Shown piece by piece: positions 1 to 8,419 of a stretch of DNA of 64,000 nt; position 1 is the stretch's first letter; each line of letters starts with the position of its first letter. A program made the translations under genes and the position numbers. Source of the stretch: Pectobacterium carotovorum (GTDB taxonomy: Bacteria; Pseudomonadota; Gammaproteobacteria; Enterobacterales; Enterobacteriaceae); the NCBI RefSeq assembly GCF_033898505.1, contig NZ_JAXAFK010000001.1, forward strand, positions 868,001 through 932,000, given 5' to 3'. The notes beneath the pieces were generated by a model. It was given only the letters and a program-made list of their open reading frames with translations, searched no databases and was not told where the DNA came from.

Positions 1-212
1 AGAAGAGTTGCAGTGTACTGAAAAATGATGACAGGTTGCACCTGCACAATCGGAACCTGACTATTATATTGGCCTCAGAGGCCGTCCAGTTGTTGAGGCG
101 ATTGTGTGCGGATTACCCATTTGGGCACAGGTTAGTATTCCTGATGCCGGATAGATGTAAGCAACAACCCAAAACCAGATTCAGTACTTGCAAAACGGAG
201 GTAGTCCATAGA
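1..212. other. unassigned sequence at window edge
   Basis: No convincing coding region. The sequence stops matching the adjacent IS3-family remnant at about 213-215, so this stretch is either other insertion debris or the flank that replaced the rest of the IS. Confidence 0.4.
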
Positions 213-409
213 TGTAGTACGAGGCCTCGGATATTCCCGCTTCGCGGCAGACGTCTTTCACGGAACGTCCGGCTTCAACGGACTTCAACACGGCGATGAT
301 CTGGTGCTCGGTAAATCGGGCTTTGCGCATAGCGATCTCCTCAGGGAACATACTCAGTATGTCGGAAGATCTCTAAAAGTGAATGGTTCAGTTAAGCGGG
401 ATACTTACA
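213..409 (-). mobile_element. IS3-family element remnant (left end and 5' part of orfA)
   Basis: On the minus strand an orfA start codon at 330 gives MRKARFTEHQIIAVLKSVEA, nearly the same as the N-terminus of OrfA of the complete IS at 20767-21973. Similarity stops after about 39 residues (near 215). The upstream part also matches the complete copy, and the terminal TGTAAG lies at 404-409. OrfB and the right end are missing. The copies differ at many bases, so this is a relative, not a recent duplicate. It lies in the opposite orientation to the complete IS. Confidence 0.85.
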
Positions 410-461
410 ATTATTGTATCCAGATATCTAAACATTTCTCTGGATACAATAACCTCAAGAT

Positions 462-1556
462 CTAACAATCCTGAATTAACGCCTTCAAATCCTCTACAAA
501 ATCATTATATTCTGGATTTGTATCTTGTATTGGTTTTATATCCCCATGCTGCAACAGATATGATATGTAAATTAAAAAAACTAAAAAAATATCCGCGTAG
601 TAAATGTTACAGTTATCCACTTTCTCTTGGTATTTTAATATTACAGACAAGGTCTTATGGACGTCCAACTCTTTAATTGCGCTATTAATGTCATGTAAAG
701 TTTTAAAACCAAGTAATTTTAAATCGCTAACGTTATCTTTATAGTGTTCGCCGAAGCTTGCATTAGGAAGGGGTTCTCTTGTTGAAAAATTAATTCCTTT
801 TGCTTTTTCAACATAGCTTTCATATACTTCATTTAGCAAACGATCAACTTCAATAAAAATAGCTAAAGAGCGTTCATTTATCGAGGTGTTATTTGTTTTG
901 TTTTTCTTTATGTTTTGTCTTGTTACTTCATCATAGTTTATTATTTGGTTTTTTATATTTATAAATTCTTTATCTACTAACTCAAGTGTCCCTGACAATA
1001 TGGAAAATGATCTACGTATCTCATCAGGCATAGAGTTACTTGATTTATAACCAAGTTTATGCTCTATCTCTGCCCATCCATGTTGTAATATTGTCCGAAT
1101 TTGCACTTCAAACTTAAAATTTTTGAATCCTTCATATTCAGGTAAATTTGTCCTTCCTTCTTTTAAAGAAACAATATAGTGGAGAGACATATATCCAAAC
1201 CTATCTGGCTCAATAGATTTTCTTTTATCAATAGAGTTTTCCTTATCGACTTCAAACTCTTCTCTTATTAATTTTTCAATCTCATCAATGTCTGTTGAGT
1301 AGAATGTTACTATTCTGAACCCTAGGATGTCAGTTATATCTCTTAGTGAAGTGTATTTATTCTTTTTATCAATTTTTTTTGATAGACTAGTTTTATCTTT
1401 TACTCTATAGGATATGGAATGAGATTCTATCCCTCTCTTTCTTAACAAGGAGCTCAATAATGCATGTATTGACAGCCCCATATCTTTGAAAGTTATTTCT
1501 TGAGATAAAAACTCGTCAATGAGGCTATCCTTCGATTGCCCAGTCCCACTCTGCAT
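462..1556 (-). CDS. RelA/SpoT-domain protein (small alarmone synthetase-like)
   Basis: 364 aa. Motifs in order fit the (p)ppGpp/nucleotide pyrophosphokinase fold: RVKDKTSLSKKI, DILGFRIVTFY, RFGYMSLHYIV, then FEVQIRTILQHGWAEIEHK, where the Glu/Gln/Arg cluster binds nucleotide. There is no HD hydrolase domain or TGS domain, so it is not housekeeping RelA or SpoT. The C-terminal ~170 residues are helical-looking and unassigned. The gene is very AT-rich compared with its neighbours and sits between an IS scar and ccdAB, which suggests horizontal origin. Such orphan synthetases can be ordinary alarmone synthetases, toxic synthetases with an antitoxin, or phage-sensing defence proteins. No obvious antitoxin partner lies beside it. 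Family call firm, role open. Confidence 0.8.
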   Translation of the reverse strand: MQSGTGQSKDSLIDEFLSQEITFKDMGLSIHALLSSLLRKRGIESHSISYRVKDKTSLSKKIDKKNKYTSLRDITDILGFRIVTFYSTDIDEIEKLIREEFEVDKENSIDKRKSIEPDRFGYMSLHYIVSLKEGRTNLPEYEGFKNFKFEVQIRTILQHGWAEIEHKLGYKSSNSMPDEIRRSFSILSGTLELVDKEFINIKNQIINYDEVTRQNIKKNKTNNTSINERSLAIFIEVDRLLNEVYESYVEKAKGINFSTREPLPNASFGEHYKDNVSDLKLLGFKTLHDINSAIKELDVHKTLSVILKYQEKVDNCNIYYADIFLVFLIYISYLLQHGDIKPIQDTNPEYNDFVEDLKALIQDC

Positions 1557-1689
1557 AAAATTTTCCTTCTTATGTTTTTTATGTGAAACATATACTCTCT
1601 TTGAAGATGTTAAAAAAAACTATATCAGATAAGAGTCCTCTTTTGAGATGCCTAGTTTTTCAGATGACCATTATTCAGTGACCTCGACC

Positions 1690-1764
1690 ATGAAATCAAT
1701 CAAAAATTTAGTTGCAGTTTCTGCGATTTCAGTAATGTCTTTCGGTGCTTTCGCACAAAGCATC
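1690..1764 (+). pseudogene. DUF1471 (YdgH/BhsA/McbA-like) signal-peptide remnant
   Basis: An ATG at 1690 begins MKSIKNLVAVSAISVMSFGAFAQSI, a typical Sec signal peptide of the small periplasmic YdgH/BhsA/McbA family. The mature domain is missing: the reading continues into unrelated sequence and the ccdAB promoter region. A 5' fragment left by a deletion or insertion. Confidence 0.6.
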
Positions 1765-1840
1765 AGCAGAGCTTGTTTTTGGTGTTATGATAAGTGTATT
1801 ATGCCGTGTAACACGCACGTATTCATGCGGGAGAGAAACC

Positions 1841-2077
1841 ATGACCGCGAAACAACGCAACACGCAGAGCGTGACCATGACAGTAGAGCGTGCCTTACTG
1901 GTAAGAGCGCGTGAGGCGGGTATTAATCTGAGTGCCACCCTGACAACCGCCCTGGATGCAGAGCTTCGCTATCGTGAAGCGAAAAAATGGCAGGAAGAAA
2001 ACAGGGAGGCTCTCGCAGCACTAAATCGTTTTCATGATGAGCAGGGTTGTTTCAGCGATGAATACAGGACGTTTTAA
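1841..2077 (+). CDS. ccdA: CcdA-type antitoxin
   Basis: 78 aa. An N-terminal region of about 35 residues fits the CcdA ribbon-helix-helix DNA-binding and dimerisation domain (SVTMTVERALLVRAREAGINL). The acidic C-terminal tail (KKWQEENREALAALNRFHDE) fits the flexible segment that wraps the toxin. The ATG at 1841 was chosen because the family begins at this point; upstream in-frame starts read into DUF1471 debris. It lies 2 nt upstream of ccdB, the standard antitoxin-first order that allows translational coupling and conditional cooperative autorepression. It neutralises the gyrase poison CcdB. Confidence 0.9.
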   Translation: MTAKQRNTQSVTMTVERALLVRAREAGINLSATLTTALDAELRYREAKKWQEENREALAALNRFHDEQGCFSDEYRTF

Positions 2078-2079
2078 CC

Positions 2080-2394
2080 ATGCAATTCACTGTATACGGT
2101 AATACTGGGAAGAGCGTCGTTTACCCGCTGTTGCTCGATGTCACGAGCGATATTATTGGGCAATTGAATCGTCGGATAGTGATCCCATTGCTCCCTATTG
2201 AAAAGTATCCGGCAGGCCGCCGACCGGATCGCCTTGTCCCCGTCGTCAGACTGACGGATGGCAAAGAATACGCCGTAATGACTCATGAGCTGGCAAGTAT
2301 CCCTGTCCAGGCTCTGGGTGCGGTGTTTTGTGATGCGTCGCAGTACCGTTCTCAGGTAAAGGCGGCAATAGATTTCCTCATCGACGGGTTCTGA
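2080..2394 (+). CDS. ccdB: CcdB-type gyrase toxin
   Basis: 104 aa, close to the usual ~101-104 aa. It begins MQFTVYGNTGKSVVYPLLLD and ends FLIDGF, the pattern of chromosomal (O157-type) CcdB rather than the F-plasmid form ending in WGI. CcdB binds GyrA and traps the gyrase-DNA cleavage complex. No frameshift is visible, so the toxin should be intact. It is the second gene of a two-gene operon with ccdA. In a chromosomal island it may stabilise the region or simply be a relic. Confidence 0.92.
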   Translation: MQFTVYGNTGKSVVYPLLLDVTSDIIGQLNRRIVIPLLPIEKYPAGRRPDRLVPVVRLTDGKEYAVMTHELASIPVQALGAVFCDASQYRSQVKAAIDFLIDGF

Positions 2395-2598
2395 CGTTTC
2401 TTTCTATTCTGTTAAACAGGCATGCCTTTAATCGTGGCTGATGGGAGCCTGTTCAAGCTCGTCTATCGTGCGGAAGAGAAACATCTCCCGGTTTTTCGCA
2501 TCAAACGGAACCGAAATTGCGTTCCTTACTACAGTCCTGATACGGTCAAACATCCTGATAAGAGCGGTTTTGGTTTTGTTGTTCGGCATAACATAAGT

Positions 2599-2694
2599 AG
2601 GTTTAACGTGAAGATACGGACCATGAGAATCGGAAACGTTGAAGGGTTTTGCTGATGGTTTTAAGTTGCGGATTTTTGAGCCGTTAAGAGACAT
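2599..2694 (-). pseudogene. P4-type tyrosine integrase, N-terminal remnant
   Basis: Minus-strand ATG at 2694 gives MSLNGSKIRNLKPSAKPFNV followed by SDSHGPYLHVKP, the arm-binding N-terminus (DUF4102) of P4/HPI-type integrases. After ~32 residues the frame continues to 2428 with sequence I do not recognise, and the catalytic domain is absent. It points towards the att-like repeats at 2867 and 3451, as expected for an integrase next to its att site. Confidence 0.75.
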
Positions 2695-2826
2695 TTGGGG
2701 GTCACTCCGTCATCGAACTAACTTGACCCCAAATCTGACCACCAAATTCTCCCGATGCAGGGGGAAAACAGAATGTGTACCGGAAAGACTTTTCACGTGA
2801 AAGCATTGAATAAAGTGATAAAAGCA

Positions 2827-2862
2827 AAAATCCCGCTTAAGTTGCCTTAAGCGGGATTTTTT
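2827..2862. terminator. rho-independent terminator-like hairpin
   Basis: A 10-bp perfect stem (TCCCGCTTAA / TTAAGCGGGA) with a 6-nt loop, flanked by an A-run on one side and TTTTTT on the other. It could work in either direction. It lies immediately before the first asn-tRNA att-like repeat. Confidence 0.8.
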
Positions 2863-2866
2863 AAAT

Positions 2867-2885
2867 TTGGCTCCTCTGACTGGGA
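2867..2885. repeat. att-like repeat 1 (3' end of tRNA-Asn)
   Basis: TTGGCTCCTCTGACTGGGA. Its reverse complement contains CCAGTCAGAGGAGCCA, the 3' end of enterobacterial tRNA-Asn, the classic attB of HPI/ICEKp-type elements. An exact 19-bp copy is at 3451-3469, and similarity continues about 20 bp further with a few mismatches. The rest of the tRNA is absent. Confidence 0.75.
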
Positions 2886-3059
2886 TCGCCTTTGCCATTA
2901 ACTGGCTAATATTTAAGCTAAACCTGAATTCACTTTCTGTCAAGACCACCAGAATGACCACCAATAGTTATTGGTTATTTAAAGCAGGTTTAAACACTTC
3001 GCTTCATGTGATGATCGTTCTATGTGGCTGCAAAGCGAACTCTGGGAAAAGTTGTGTCA

Positions 3060-3448
3060 GGGGCCACTGTTAATGTTATCACCCTCCACCCAGTCAGGCA
3101 GGAAAGCGATCCCCAACAGTTAAACGCGGCCTGACGCATTGCGTCGAAATCGTCACAGCCAAACATGGCTGCAGGGGGGCTCTGGCCGGATGATCAATCA
3201 CGTTCGACCAGCAGAGCAGATCTGCACCGTGCAATTTGTCGATTAAACGATGGGAAGCTATATCATCCAGTGAGGCAGTTTTCCAGATAGGCCAGGCTGG
3301 CACACAGTACGCGCGTTTGTATCGCTATTTTACTGGCAATCAGCGTGCTGTCGGCAATGTCGCCAATGCGAATGACACATCTATCCGCTTTCGACATGAA
3401 CAGCCCACTCAATAGGCTTCGGGATGCTCTAAGAGCATAAACGGACAT
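3060..3448 (-). pseudogene. LysR-family regulator fragment
   Basis: Minus-strand frames give pieces of the LysR effector domain: CVIRIGDIADSTLIASKIAI with RVLCASLAYLE (about 3300-3400), then LDDIASHRLIDKLHGADLLC (about 3240-3280), then DAMRQAAFNCWGSLSCL in another frame (about 3100-3150). The DNA-binding domain is missing and the frame shifts. Decayed cargo lying exactly between the two att-like repeats. Confidence 0.6.
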
Positions 3449-3450
3449 TC

Positions 3451-3469
3451 TTGGCTCCTCTGACTGGGA
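3451..3469. repeat. att-like repeat 2 (3' end of tRNA-Asn)
   Basis: Exact second copy of the 19-bp sequence at 2867-2885 in direct orientation, followed by a similar imperfect extension (the shared CCATTAACTGG). Together the repeats bracket a 0.58-kb remnant and read as left and right junctions of a decayed or tandemly inserted element. Confidence 0.75.
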
Positions 3470-3960
3470 ACGCCTTTTCCATTAACTGGATGATTATTAA
3501 TATAAAGTTATGCTTTGTGGTGTCAATACCATCAGAATGACCACTAATTTTTTCTAATTTTCCTTTTCTGTACACAAGCCAAGTATTATGCTTTGTATGT
3601 CAGGTTTTTTTGTCTTCAAACCAGAAACCCATTCCAGATAACGATCCATTATTTTTCTTAGATTTAGATTCTTTCGTCATACGGTGATGATTGAATATGG
3701 CGTTATTCTGGCGAACATCTTTTTCATTGAACCTGATTCGCCTAAAAGCTGTACGAATAAATAATTTCAGCTTAACAATTTATCTCCAATAAATAAAATT
3801 TGAGTGATTATTAGGGGGGTAATGTCATTTAACAATTTTACATTGTGCTTAAAAATCATTGAATAAATACCCATAAATTAATTTAACGTGTAGATTAATA
3901 ATAAAATTATTTATTCAATTCTGTGTGCTACTTTTTTAGGTCAAGCTACCGGAGATAAAA
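3470..3960. other. AT-rich intergenic region upstream of the DUF2235 operon
   Basis: About 490 bp without a supported gene. Very AT-rich, and probably contains the promoter of the operon starting at 3961, whose first gene has GGAG six bases before its ATG. I see no clear operator or repeat. Confidence 0.5.
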
Positions 3961-5187
3961 ATGGACAGACGGATTGTTATTTGCTGCGATGGGACTGGTA
4001 ATGAATTAAACCGGACAATGTCAAACGTACTCAAGTTTTATCGCATTCTTGAAAAAAAAACACAGCAGCAAGTTTTCTATACGCCGGGAGTGGGCACGCT
4101 GGCGCTGGATAATCCTTGGCAACGGTTTAAACAACAATGTCGTCTGTTATTAGGACTGGGGGCAGGGTATGGTCTGGATAACGACGTGCTCAAGGCATAC
4201 GATTTTTTGTGTCAGAACTGGCATGAAGGAGACAAAATATATCTGCTTGGGTTCAGCCGCGGTGCTTATACGGTGCGCGTTGTAGCTGCGTTAGTTGAAA
4301 CTATCGGCATCATTCCACCTGGCCAGCGTAACTTGGCCGAATACGGCCTGACGGCGTATAAAAAGGCCAGTGGCGACCGGTCTGCCACAGCTCCCTCTAA
4401 TGATCTGGAGGACGCCTGGCTCTTTGGCCGTATTGCGGGCGGGCGACCTGCGAGAATTGAATTTATCGGCGTATGGGATACCGTCTCTTCAGTGATAGTG
4501 CCCCGCAGCGATCGCCTGCTGCCAAGCATACAAACGCTTCGTTTCACCCGAACCAACAAGGCGGTGAAGTGCTTTCGACAGGCCATTTCCATGGATGAAC
4601 GACGGCGCATGTTTCGCCTGAACCGATGGATAGACCCTCAACCCTACCGACCTGTTCCTTACCGGAAAGAGAGCGAAATCTCTCAGGATATCCAGCAGGT
4701 CTGGTTCGCAGGAGTTCATGCTGATGTCGGAGGAGGGTATCCTGAAAGTGAAAGCGGACTCTCCAAATATCCTCTGATTTGGATGCTGGAAGAGGCGCAA
4801 AAAGCCGGTCTGACCTATGACGAAGAGTGCCGTCGTGCAATCAGCAAGGGAGGAAAACTGACTCGCGGCGGCGAAACCTTCGTTCCCCCGGATGCTACCG
4901 GAATACTCCACCGTTCCCTGAGGGGGCTGTGGTGGCTCCTTGAGTACATCCCCAAAAATAAACGCTGGCGCGAGTGGTGCACTTCGCGACCTACTTTTCT
5001 GGGACGCTACTTGCCTCTGGGCGAACCGCGCGCTATTCCACCGGGTTCGCTGATACACGCTTCGGTAAGGGAGCGAATGGCGAAGGATCCGCACTACCGT
5101 CCTATAAACCTCAACGGTTCTTACCAGTTTACCGATGACGTTGTTTCAGAGCCGCAACTCGAGGAAAGCATCGATGCAGTACATTGA
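3961..5187 (+). CDS. DUF2235 alpha/beta hydrolase (Tle1-like phospholipase domain)
   Basis: 408 aa. It starts MDRRIVICCDGTGNELNRT, the DUF2235 signature. It carries the nucleophile elbow GFSRGAY (residues ~97-103), an acidic residue in GVWDTVSS (~168) and the conserved VHADVGGGYPES (~252-263), which supplies the His of a Ser-Asp-His triad as in Tle1-type T6SS phospholipases. No signal peptide or membrane segment is seen, so it should be cytosolic. The ATG is preceded by GGAG at good spacing. It overlaps the next gene by 14 nt, so it is the first gene of a coupled operon with an HNH-ATPase and an HNH protein. No T6SS genes are nearby. I infer a defence effector, perhaps acting on membrane lipid; the substrate is unknown. 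Confidence 0.8.
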   Translation: MDRRIVICCDGTGNELNRTMSNVLKFYRILEKKTQQQVFYTPGVGTLALDNPWQRFKQQCRLLLGLGAGYGLDNDVLKAYDFLCQNWHEGDKIYLLGFSRGAYTVRVVAALVETIGIIPPGQRNLAEYGLTAYKKASGDRSATAPSNDLEDAWLFGRIAGGRPARIEFIGVWDTVSSVIVPRSDRLLPSIQTLRFTRTNKAVKCFRQAISMDERRRMFRLNRWIDPQPYRPVPYRKESEISQDIQQVWFAGVHADVGGGYPESESGLSKYPLIWMLEEAQKAGLTYDEECRRAISKGGKLTRGGETFVPPDATGILHRSLRGLWWLLEYIPKNKRWREWCTSRPTFLGRYLPLGEPRAIPPGSLIHASVRERMAKDPHYRPINLNGSYQFTDDVVSEPQLEESIDAVH

Positions 5188-7489
5188 CAGACGGCGTGTT
5201 CCGCCACCAGAGGAGTTACGGGGCGATAGGCTTTTTAGCAACGGGGAGCGGATGTGGCAGTTTTTGCAGCTTGAACCCAATAGGCGTGCGCAAACTCGAG
5301 CCCCACAAAGCAGCGTTCAGTCTGGCAGCTATTCCAGCGTGCTGCCCGCACTTCACTCGCTGTTTCATGGCCGCTGTGCGTTTTGTGAATCCCAAACGTC
5401 AGCATTGGACATACATTATTTTCGCCCCGTGAACGGTGCAGAGCCTCATTACGGTTTGGTGGATAGCCATATTTACTATGCCTGGCTGGCAAACGCATGG
5501 CAGAACTTCTACCTGGCCTGTGCAGACTGTAACGCGCATGGCCGTAACTATTTTCCGGTGAAAGGGAGGCGGGCGCCGATCCCCACGCAAGAGATGTATA
5601 TGAAGTATCTGGAAAGTGGTACAGGGCTGTGGCCAGTGTGGCCTCCTAAAGAGAGAGCTCTGTTGTTAGATCCCTGCAAACTCCAAAATTTTTACTCCCA
5701 TTTTTCGGTAGAAGTTGAAGGTCGATTAGTCGCGCAATCTGAAGCGGGAAATGAAACCATCAACACATTTGGCCTCAATCGCAGCGAACTAGTTAATAAG
5801 CGGTCGATACGTTTTGGCAAGTATCTTGAAGGTGTTGCCAGTGCGATTAAGTATTCATCCTCAGGCGAACTCAAAACGTTGTTCAGCTTTTCAGAGATTG
5901 AATTTGGCGGTAGCTGGTATCTACTCTTACGGCGTCTAGCAGAAAAAATTGGCACGCGCAAAGGACCAAAACCGAATCTCTCACCCGCAAGGATTATCCG
6001 CCTGTTCTTACCGTTGCTTAAAGAGCCACGCGGTTTGGAATGGTTTACTGACGCCATAAATGAGAACCAGCGTAAAGAACCGCTATTCAACGAAGAGTTC
6101 AGCGAAGACGATATTTCTGGTGCGAAACCTGCGCGAATAAGCGAAGTTGATTTTGAAAATTTTAAATCGCTGCAAAAAATCGCGCTGAAGGTCACCCCAG
6201 TAACGGTAGATCATGATGGTGCACCGATAGCTCCTGCGGTGCTTATCCTTGGAGAAAATGCTACCGGCAAAAGTTCAATCCTTGAAGGTATTGCATTGGC
6301 GTTGGCCACCGAGGAAGCAAGAAAAAAACTCACCCTCAACTGGCGTAGCTATGTACTGGATCCGCGGTACATGGGGGGGGAACCGGGACGCGGCTCTGAT
6401 ACCGCTTATGTCAATATTCTCAGTTCAGAACAGCAACGCCTCAAAATGACGCTCAATAAGGGCGGTTATCAGATCAGCCGGGAACAAGGTTTTGATGTTG
6501 GACCTGTTTTCGCGTATGGCGCCTTTCGTCATTACCAGCATAAGCAGCGCCGCTATGCCGCCGATCACCCGGTGCGAAATCTTTTTGATGGCAACCTGCT
6601 CGGCAATCCACAGACCTGGCTATTGGGGCTTGAAAAAGATCACTTCAATATGGTGATCCGCGCTTTACGTGATGTTCTGGCGATCGAAGGAGAGTTTGAC
6701 GTTGTAGAGCGCGATGAAGCGGCGGGGGTGTGCTATATCGTAACGCCGCTGTTTCAACAAAACGGCGAGCCTCTTCGTATTCGTACCCCGCTGAATATTG
6801 TTTCATCAGGATTTCGTTCCGTGCTGGCGATGGTATGCGACATCATGGCCGGGTTGATGAATCCGGAATATAACCCCACCTTTGGGACGCTGGATAGCGC
6901 TCTGGGCGTGGTGTTGATTGACGAGGTTGAAGCGCACCTTCATCCTCGTTGGAAAATGCAGATAATGAAGGGATTGCGTCGGGCGCTGCCTAATATGACC
7001 TTTATTGTCACCACTCACGATCCGCTTTGCCTGCGGGGCATGTGCGATGGCGAAGTGGTCGTATTACAAAAAACGGTGAATGATAATTCGGTATTGGACG
7101 ATGAATTACCCACCACAGTTCAGGCCTTAACCGCTTTACCGAATATCGATACCCTGCGCATCGACCAGCTTCTGACGGCCGACTTCTTCCAGCTCTATTC
7201 CACTGTTGAGCCAAAAATAAACCAGCAAATGGCCCATGTGGCCGACCTGCTAGCAAAGGCGCAGCAAGGGGGCTCGCTAAATGACGTGGAAAAACGAGTC
7301 CTTTACACGTTCGAGAAAGATATCGCCTCAGCAATGCCCGTCGGGACGTCGGAAGCGCATCGTCTGGTGCAGGAAGCCGTCGCGAGGTATTTGCAGGACC
7401 GGCATCGAGAAACGCCGAACTCCCGCGCGGCATTGCGGGAACGCACAAAGGATAAAATTGTCGATATTCTGAAGCAGGTACTGCGATGA
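5174..7489 (+). CDS. HNH nuclease-AAA ATPase fusion (Septu PtuA/PtuB-like)
   Basis: 771 aa from ATG 5174, chosen over 5135 because GAGGAAAG lies just upstream. Residues ~65-130 form an HNH/zinc-knuckle domain (RCAFCES, DIHYFRP, NFYLACADCN). Residues ~330-640 are an ABC/OLD-like ATPase: Walker A GENATGKSS at ~360, Walker B VVLIDEVEAHLHPRW at ~579, then FIVTTHDP with the switch His. In Septu and retron-linked systems the PtuA-like ATPase and PtuB-like HNH are usually separate; here an HNH is fused to the ATPase and another follows as its own gene. The HNH signature is unusual: the canonical EH before YRP is replaced by HY. It overlaps the DUF2235 gene by 14 nt and the downstream HNH gene by 4 nt. 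Confidence 0.85.
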   Translation: MQYIDRRRVPPPEELRGDRLFSNGERMWQFLQLEPNRRAQTRAPQSSVQSGSYSSVLPALHSLFHGRCAFCESQTSALDIHYFRPVNGAEPHYGLVDSHIYYAWLANAWQNFYLACADCNAHGRNYFPVKGRRAPIPTQEMYMKYLESGTGLWPVWPPKERALLLDPCKLQNFYSHFSVEVEGRLVAQSEAGNETINTFGLNRSELVNKRSIRFGKYLEGVASAIKYSSSGELKTLFSFSEIEFGGSWYLLLRRLAEKIGTRKGPKPNLSPARIIRLFLPLLKEPRGLEWFTDAINENQRKEPLFNEEFSEDDISGAKPARISEVDFENFKSLQKIALKVTPVTVDHDGAPIAPAVLILGENATGKSSILEGIALALATEEARKKLTLNWRSYVLDPRYMGGEPGRGSDTAYVNILSSEQQRLKMTLNKGGYQISREQGFDVGPVFAYGAFRHYQHKQRRYAADHPVRNLFDGNLLGNPQTWLLGLEKDHFNMVIRALRDVLAIEGEFDVVERDEAAGVCYIVTPLFQQNGEPLRIRTPLNIVSSGFRSVLAMVCDIMAGLMNPEYNPTFGTLDSALGVVLIDEVEAHLHPRWKMQIMKGLRRALPNMTFIVTTHDPLCLRGMCDGEVVVLQKTVNDNSVLDDELPTTVQALTALPNIDTLRIDQLLTADFFQLYSTVEPKINQQMAHVADLLAKAQQGGSLNDVEKRVLYTFEKDIASAMPVGTSEAHRLVQEAVARYLQDRHRETPNSRAALRERTKDKIVDILKQVLR

Positions 7490-8415
7490 GAAAGGTCATC
7501 CGCACACAGGAGCAGACGTTACCCCCCGCAGCCTTGAACGCGAAGAATAAAGACGGGACCACCGAACTGGAACGCTCGAGGGCGCATTATGCCGTGGAGC
7601 AAGAGAAAAGAGAGAGCTACGACTTTGTTGCTTATAAAGCCGATGAGGTTAAATGGCGACTTAATGCGCTGTTTCATTATAAATGCGCCTATTGTGAGAG
7701 TTTCTTTTCGGCCTCCGCACCGGTGGACATTGAACATTATCGCCCCAAAAGTGCCGTCAGTGAAGACGCGTCGCATCCGGGATACTGGTGGCTGGCGATG
7801 GACTGGGATAACCTCCTGCCAAGCTGTATTGACTGTAACCGTAAGCGTAAACAGCGGCTTGTTGATGGGGCTACCGAACTAAGCGTACTGCTGGACCGCC
7901 AGACGCAATCACGTAATTCGTCAGGTAAGAAGGACAGCTTTCCTGTAGCGCGCGGCGGGCCAAGACTTTTGCCGGAAGATAAAAACTATGTGACCGAGTC
8001 GCCGCTGTTGCTCAACCCTTACTATGACAATCCCGACGAGCATATGCGGTTTGTCAGCATCGGCAATCCACCGGTGAGCCTAGCGATCCCGATTGGCGAA
8101 GGGCCAAGTGAACGCGGGGTCACCTCAATTCATATCTACGGCCTTAACCGTCTCGGTCTCGTGCAGGAGCGGACGCGCTATCTGCGTCGGCTGGTATTTT
8201 TAGGTGAAATGCTGATTTCTCTCGGTGAACTTGTCGAGGCGATTGAGGCTACGCCGCTATCTGATGAGATTAAGGCGAGTATTAATCGCAAGCTGGAATT
8301 GCTCATGACGTGGACGGGGGAAGAAATGAAGCAAATGACTTCAGCGGATCAACCCTATTCGGCAATGGCCACGGCCTGGGTGACCGAGTTTACAGCGAAG
8401 ATGGCGGAGCGCTAA
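7486..8415 (+). CDS. HNH endonuclease (PtuB / retron-associated type)
   Basis: 309 aa. HNH core: CAYCESFF at ~67, DIEHYRPKS at ~82, [17 protein letters not shown] at ~105-120. The two CxxC pairs bind a structural zinc and the EH/N residues form the beta-beta-alpha-metal active site. Downstream LLNPYYDNP and SIHIYGLNR are also typical of this family. It resembles the HNH partner of Septu (PtuB) and of ATPase-HNH retron systems, but no reverse transcriptase is present. ATGA overlap with the upstream ATPase gene indicates coupled translation. Expected to be the active DNA- or RNA-cleaving effector released or directed by the ATPase. Confidence 0.85.
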   Translation: MRKVIRTQEQTLPPAALNAKNKDGTTELERSRAHYAVEQEKRESYDFVAYKADEVKWRLNALFHYKCAYCESFFSASAPVDIEHYRPKSAVSEDASHPGYWWLAMDWDNLLPSCIDCNRKRKQRLVDGATELSVLLDRQTQSRNSSGKKDSFPVARGGPRLLPEDKNYVTESPLLLNPYYDNPDEHMRFVSIGNPPVSLAIPIGEGPSERGVTSIHIYGLNRLGLVQERTRYLRRLVFLGEMLISLGELVEAIEATPLSDEIKASINRKLELLMTWTGEEMKQMTSADQPYSAMATAWVTEFTAKMAER

Positions 8416-8419
8416 AGCG

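Noticed and set aside
383..676. 97-codon plus-strand frame over the RelA-domain gene 3' end
   Set aside because: Antisense shadow of an AT-rich gene; composition and no family fit.
4266..5094. Long minus-strand frames of 98-201 codons opposite the DUF2235 gene
   Set aside because: Antisense shadows of a well supported gene; no binding sites or motifs.
3961..5187. Type VI secretion effector reading of the DUF2235 gene
   Set aside because: No vgrG, tap/DUF4123 adaptor, PAAR or immunity gene is near; operon partners are ATPase and HNH genes.
7008..7562. 184-codon minus-strand frame across the HNH-ATPase 3' end
   Set aside because: Shadow of the ATPase gene; low-complexity Arg/Pro-rich translation.
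7486..8415. Retron reading of the ATPase-HNH pair
   Set aside because: No reverse transcriptase gene or msr/msd-like structure was seen up- or downstream.
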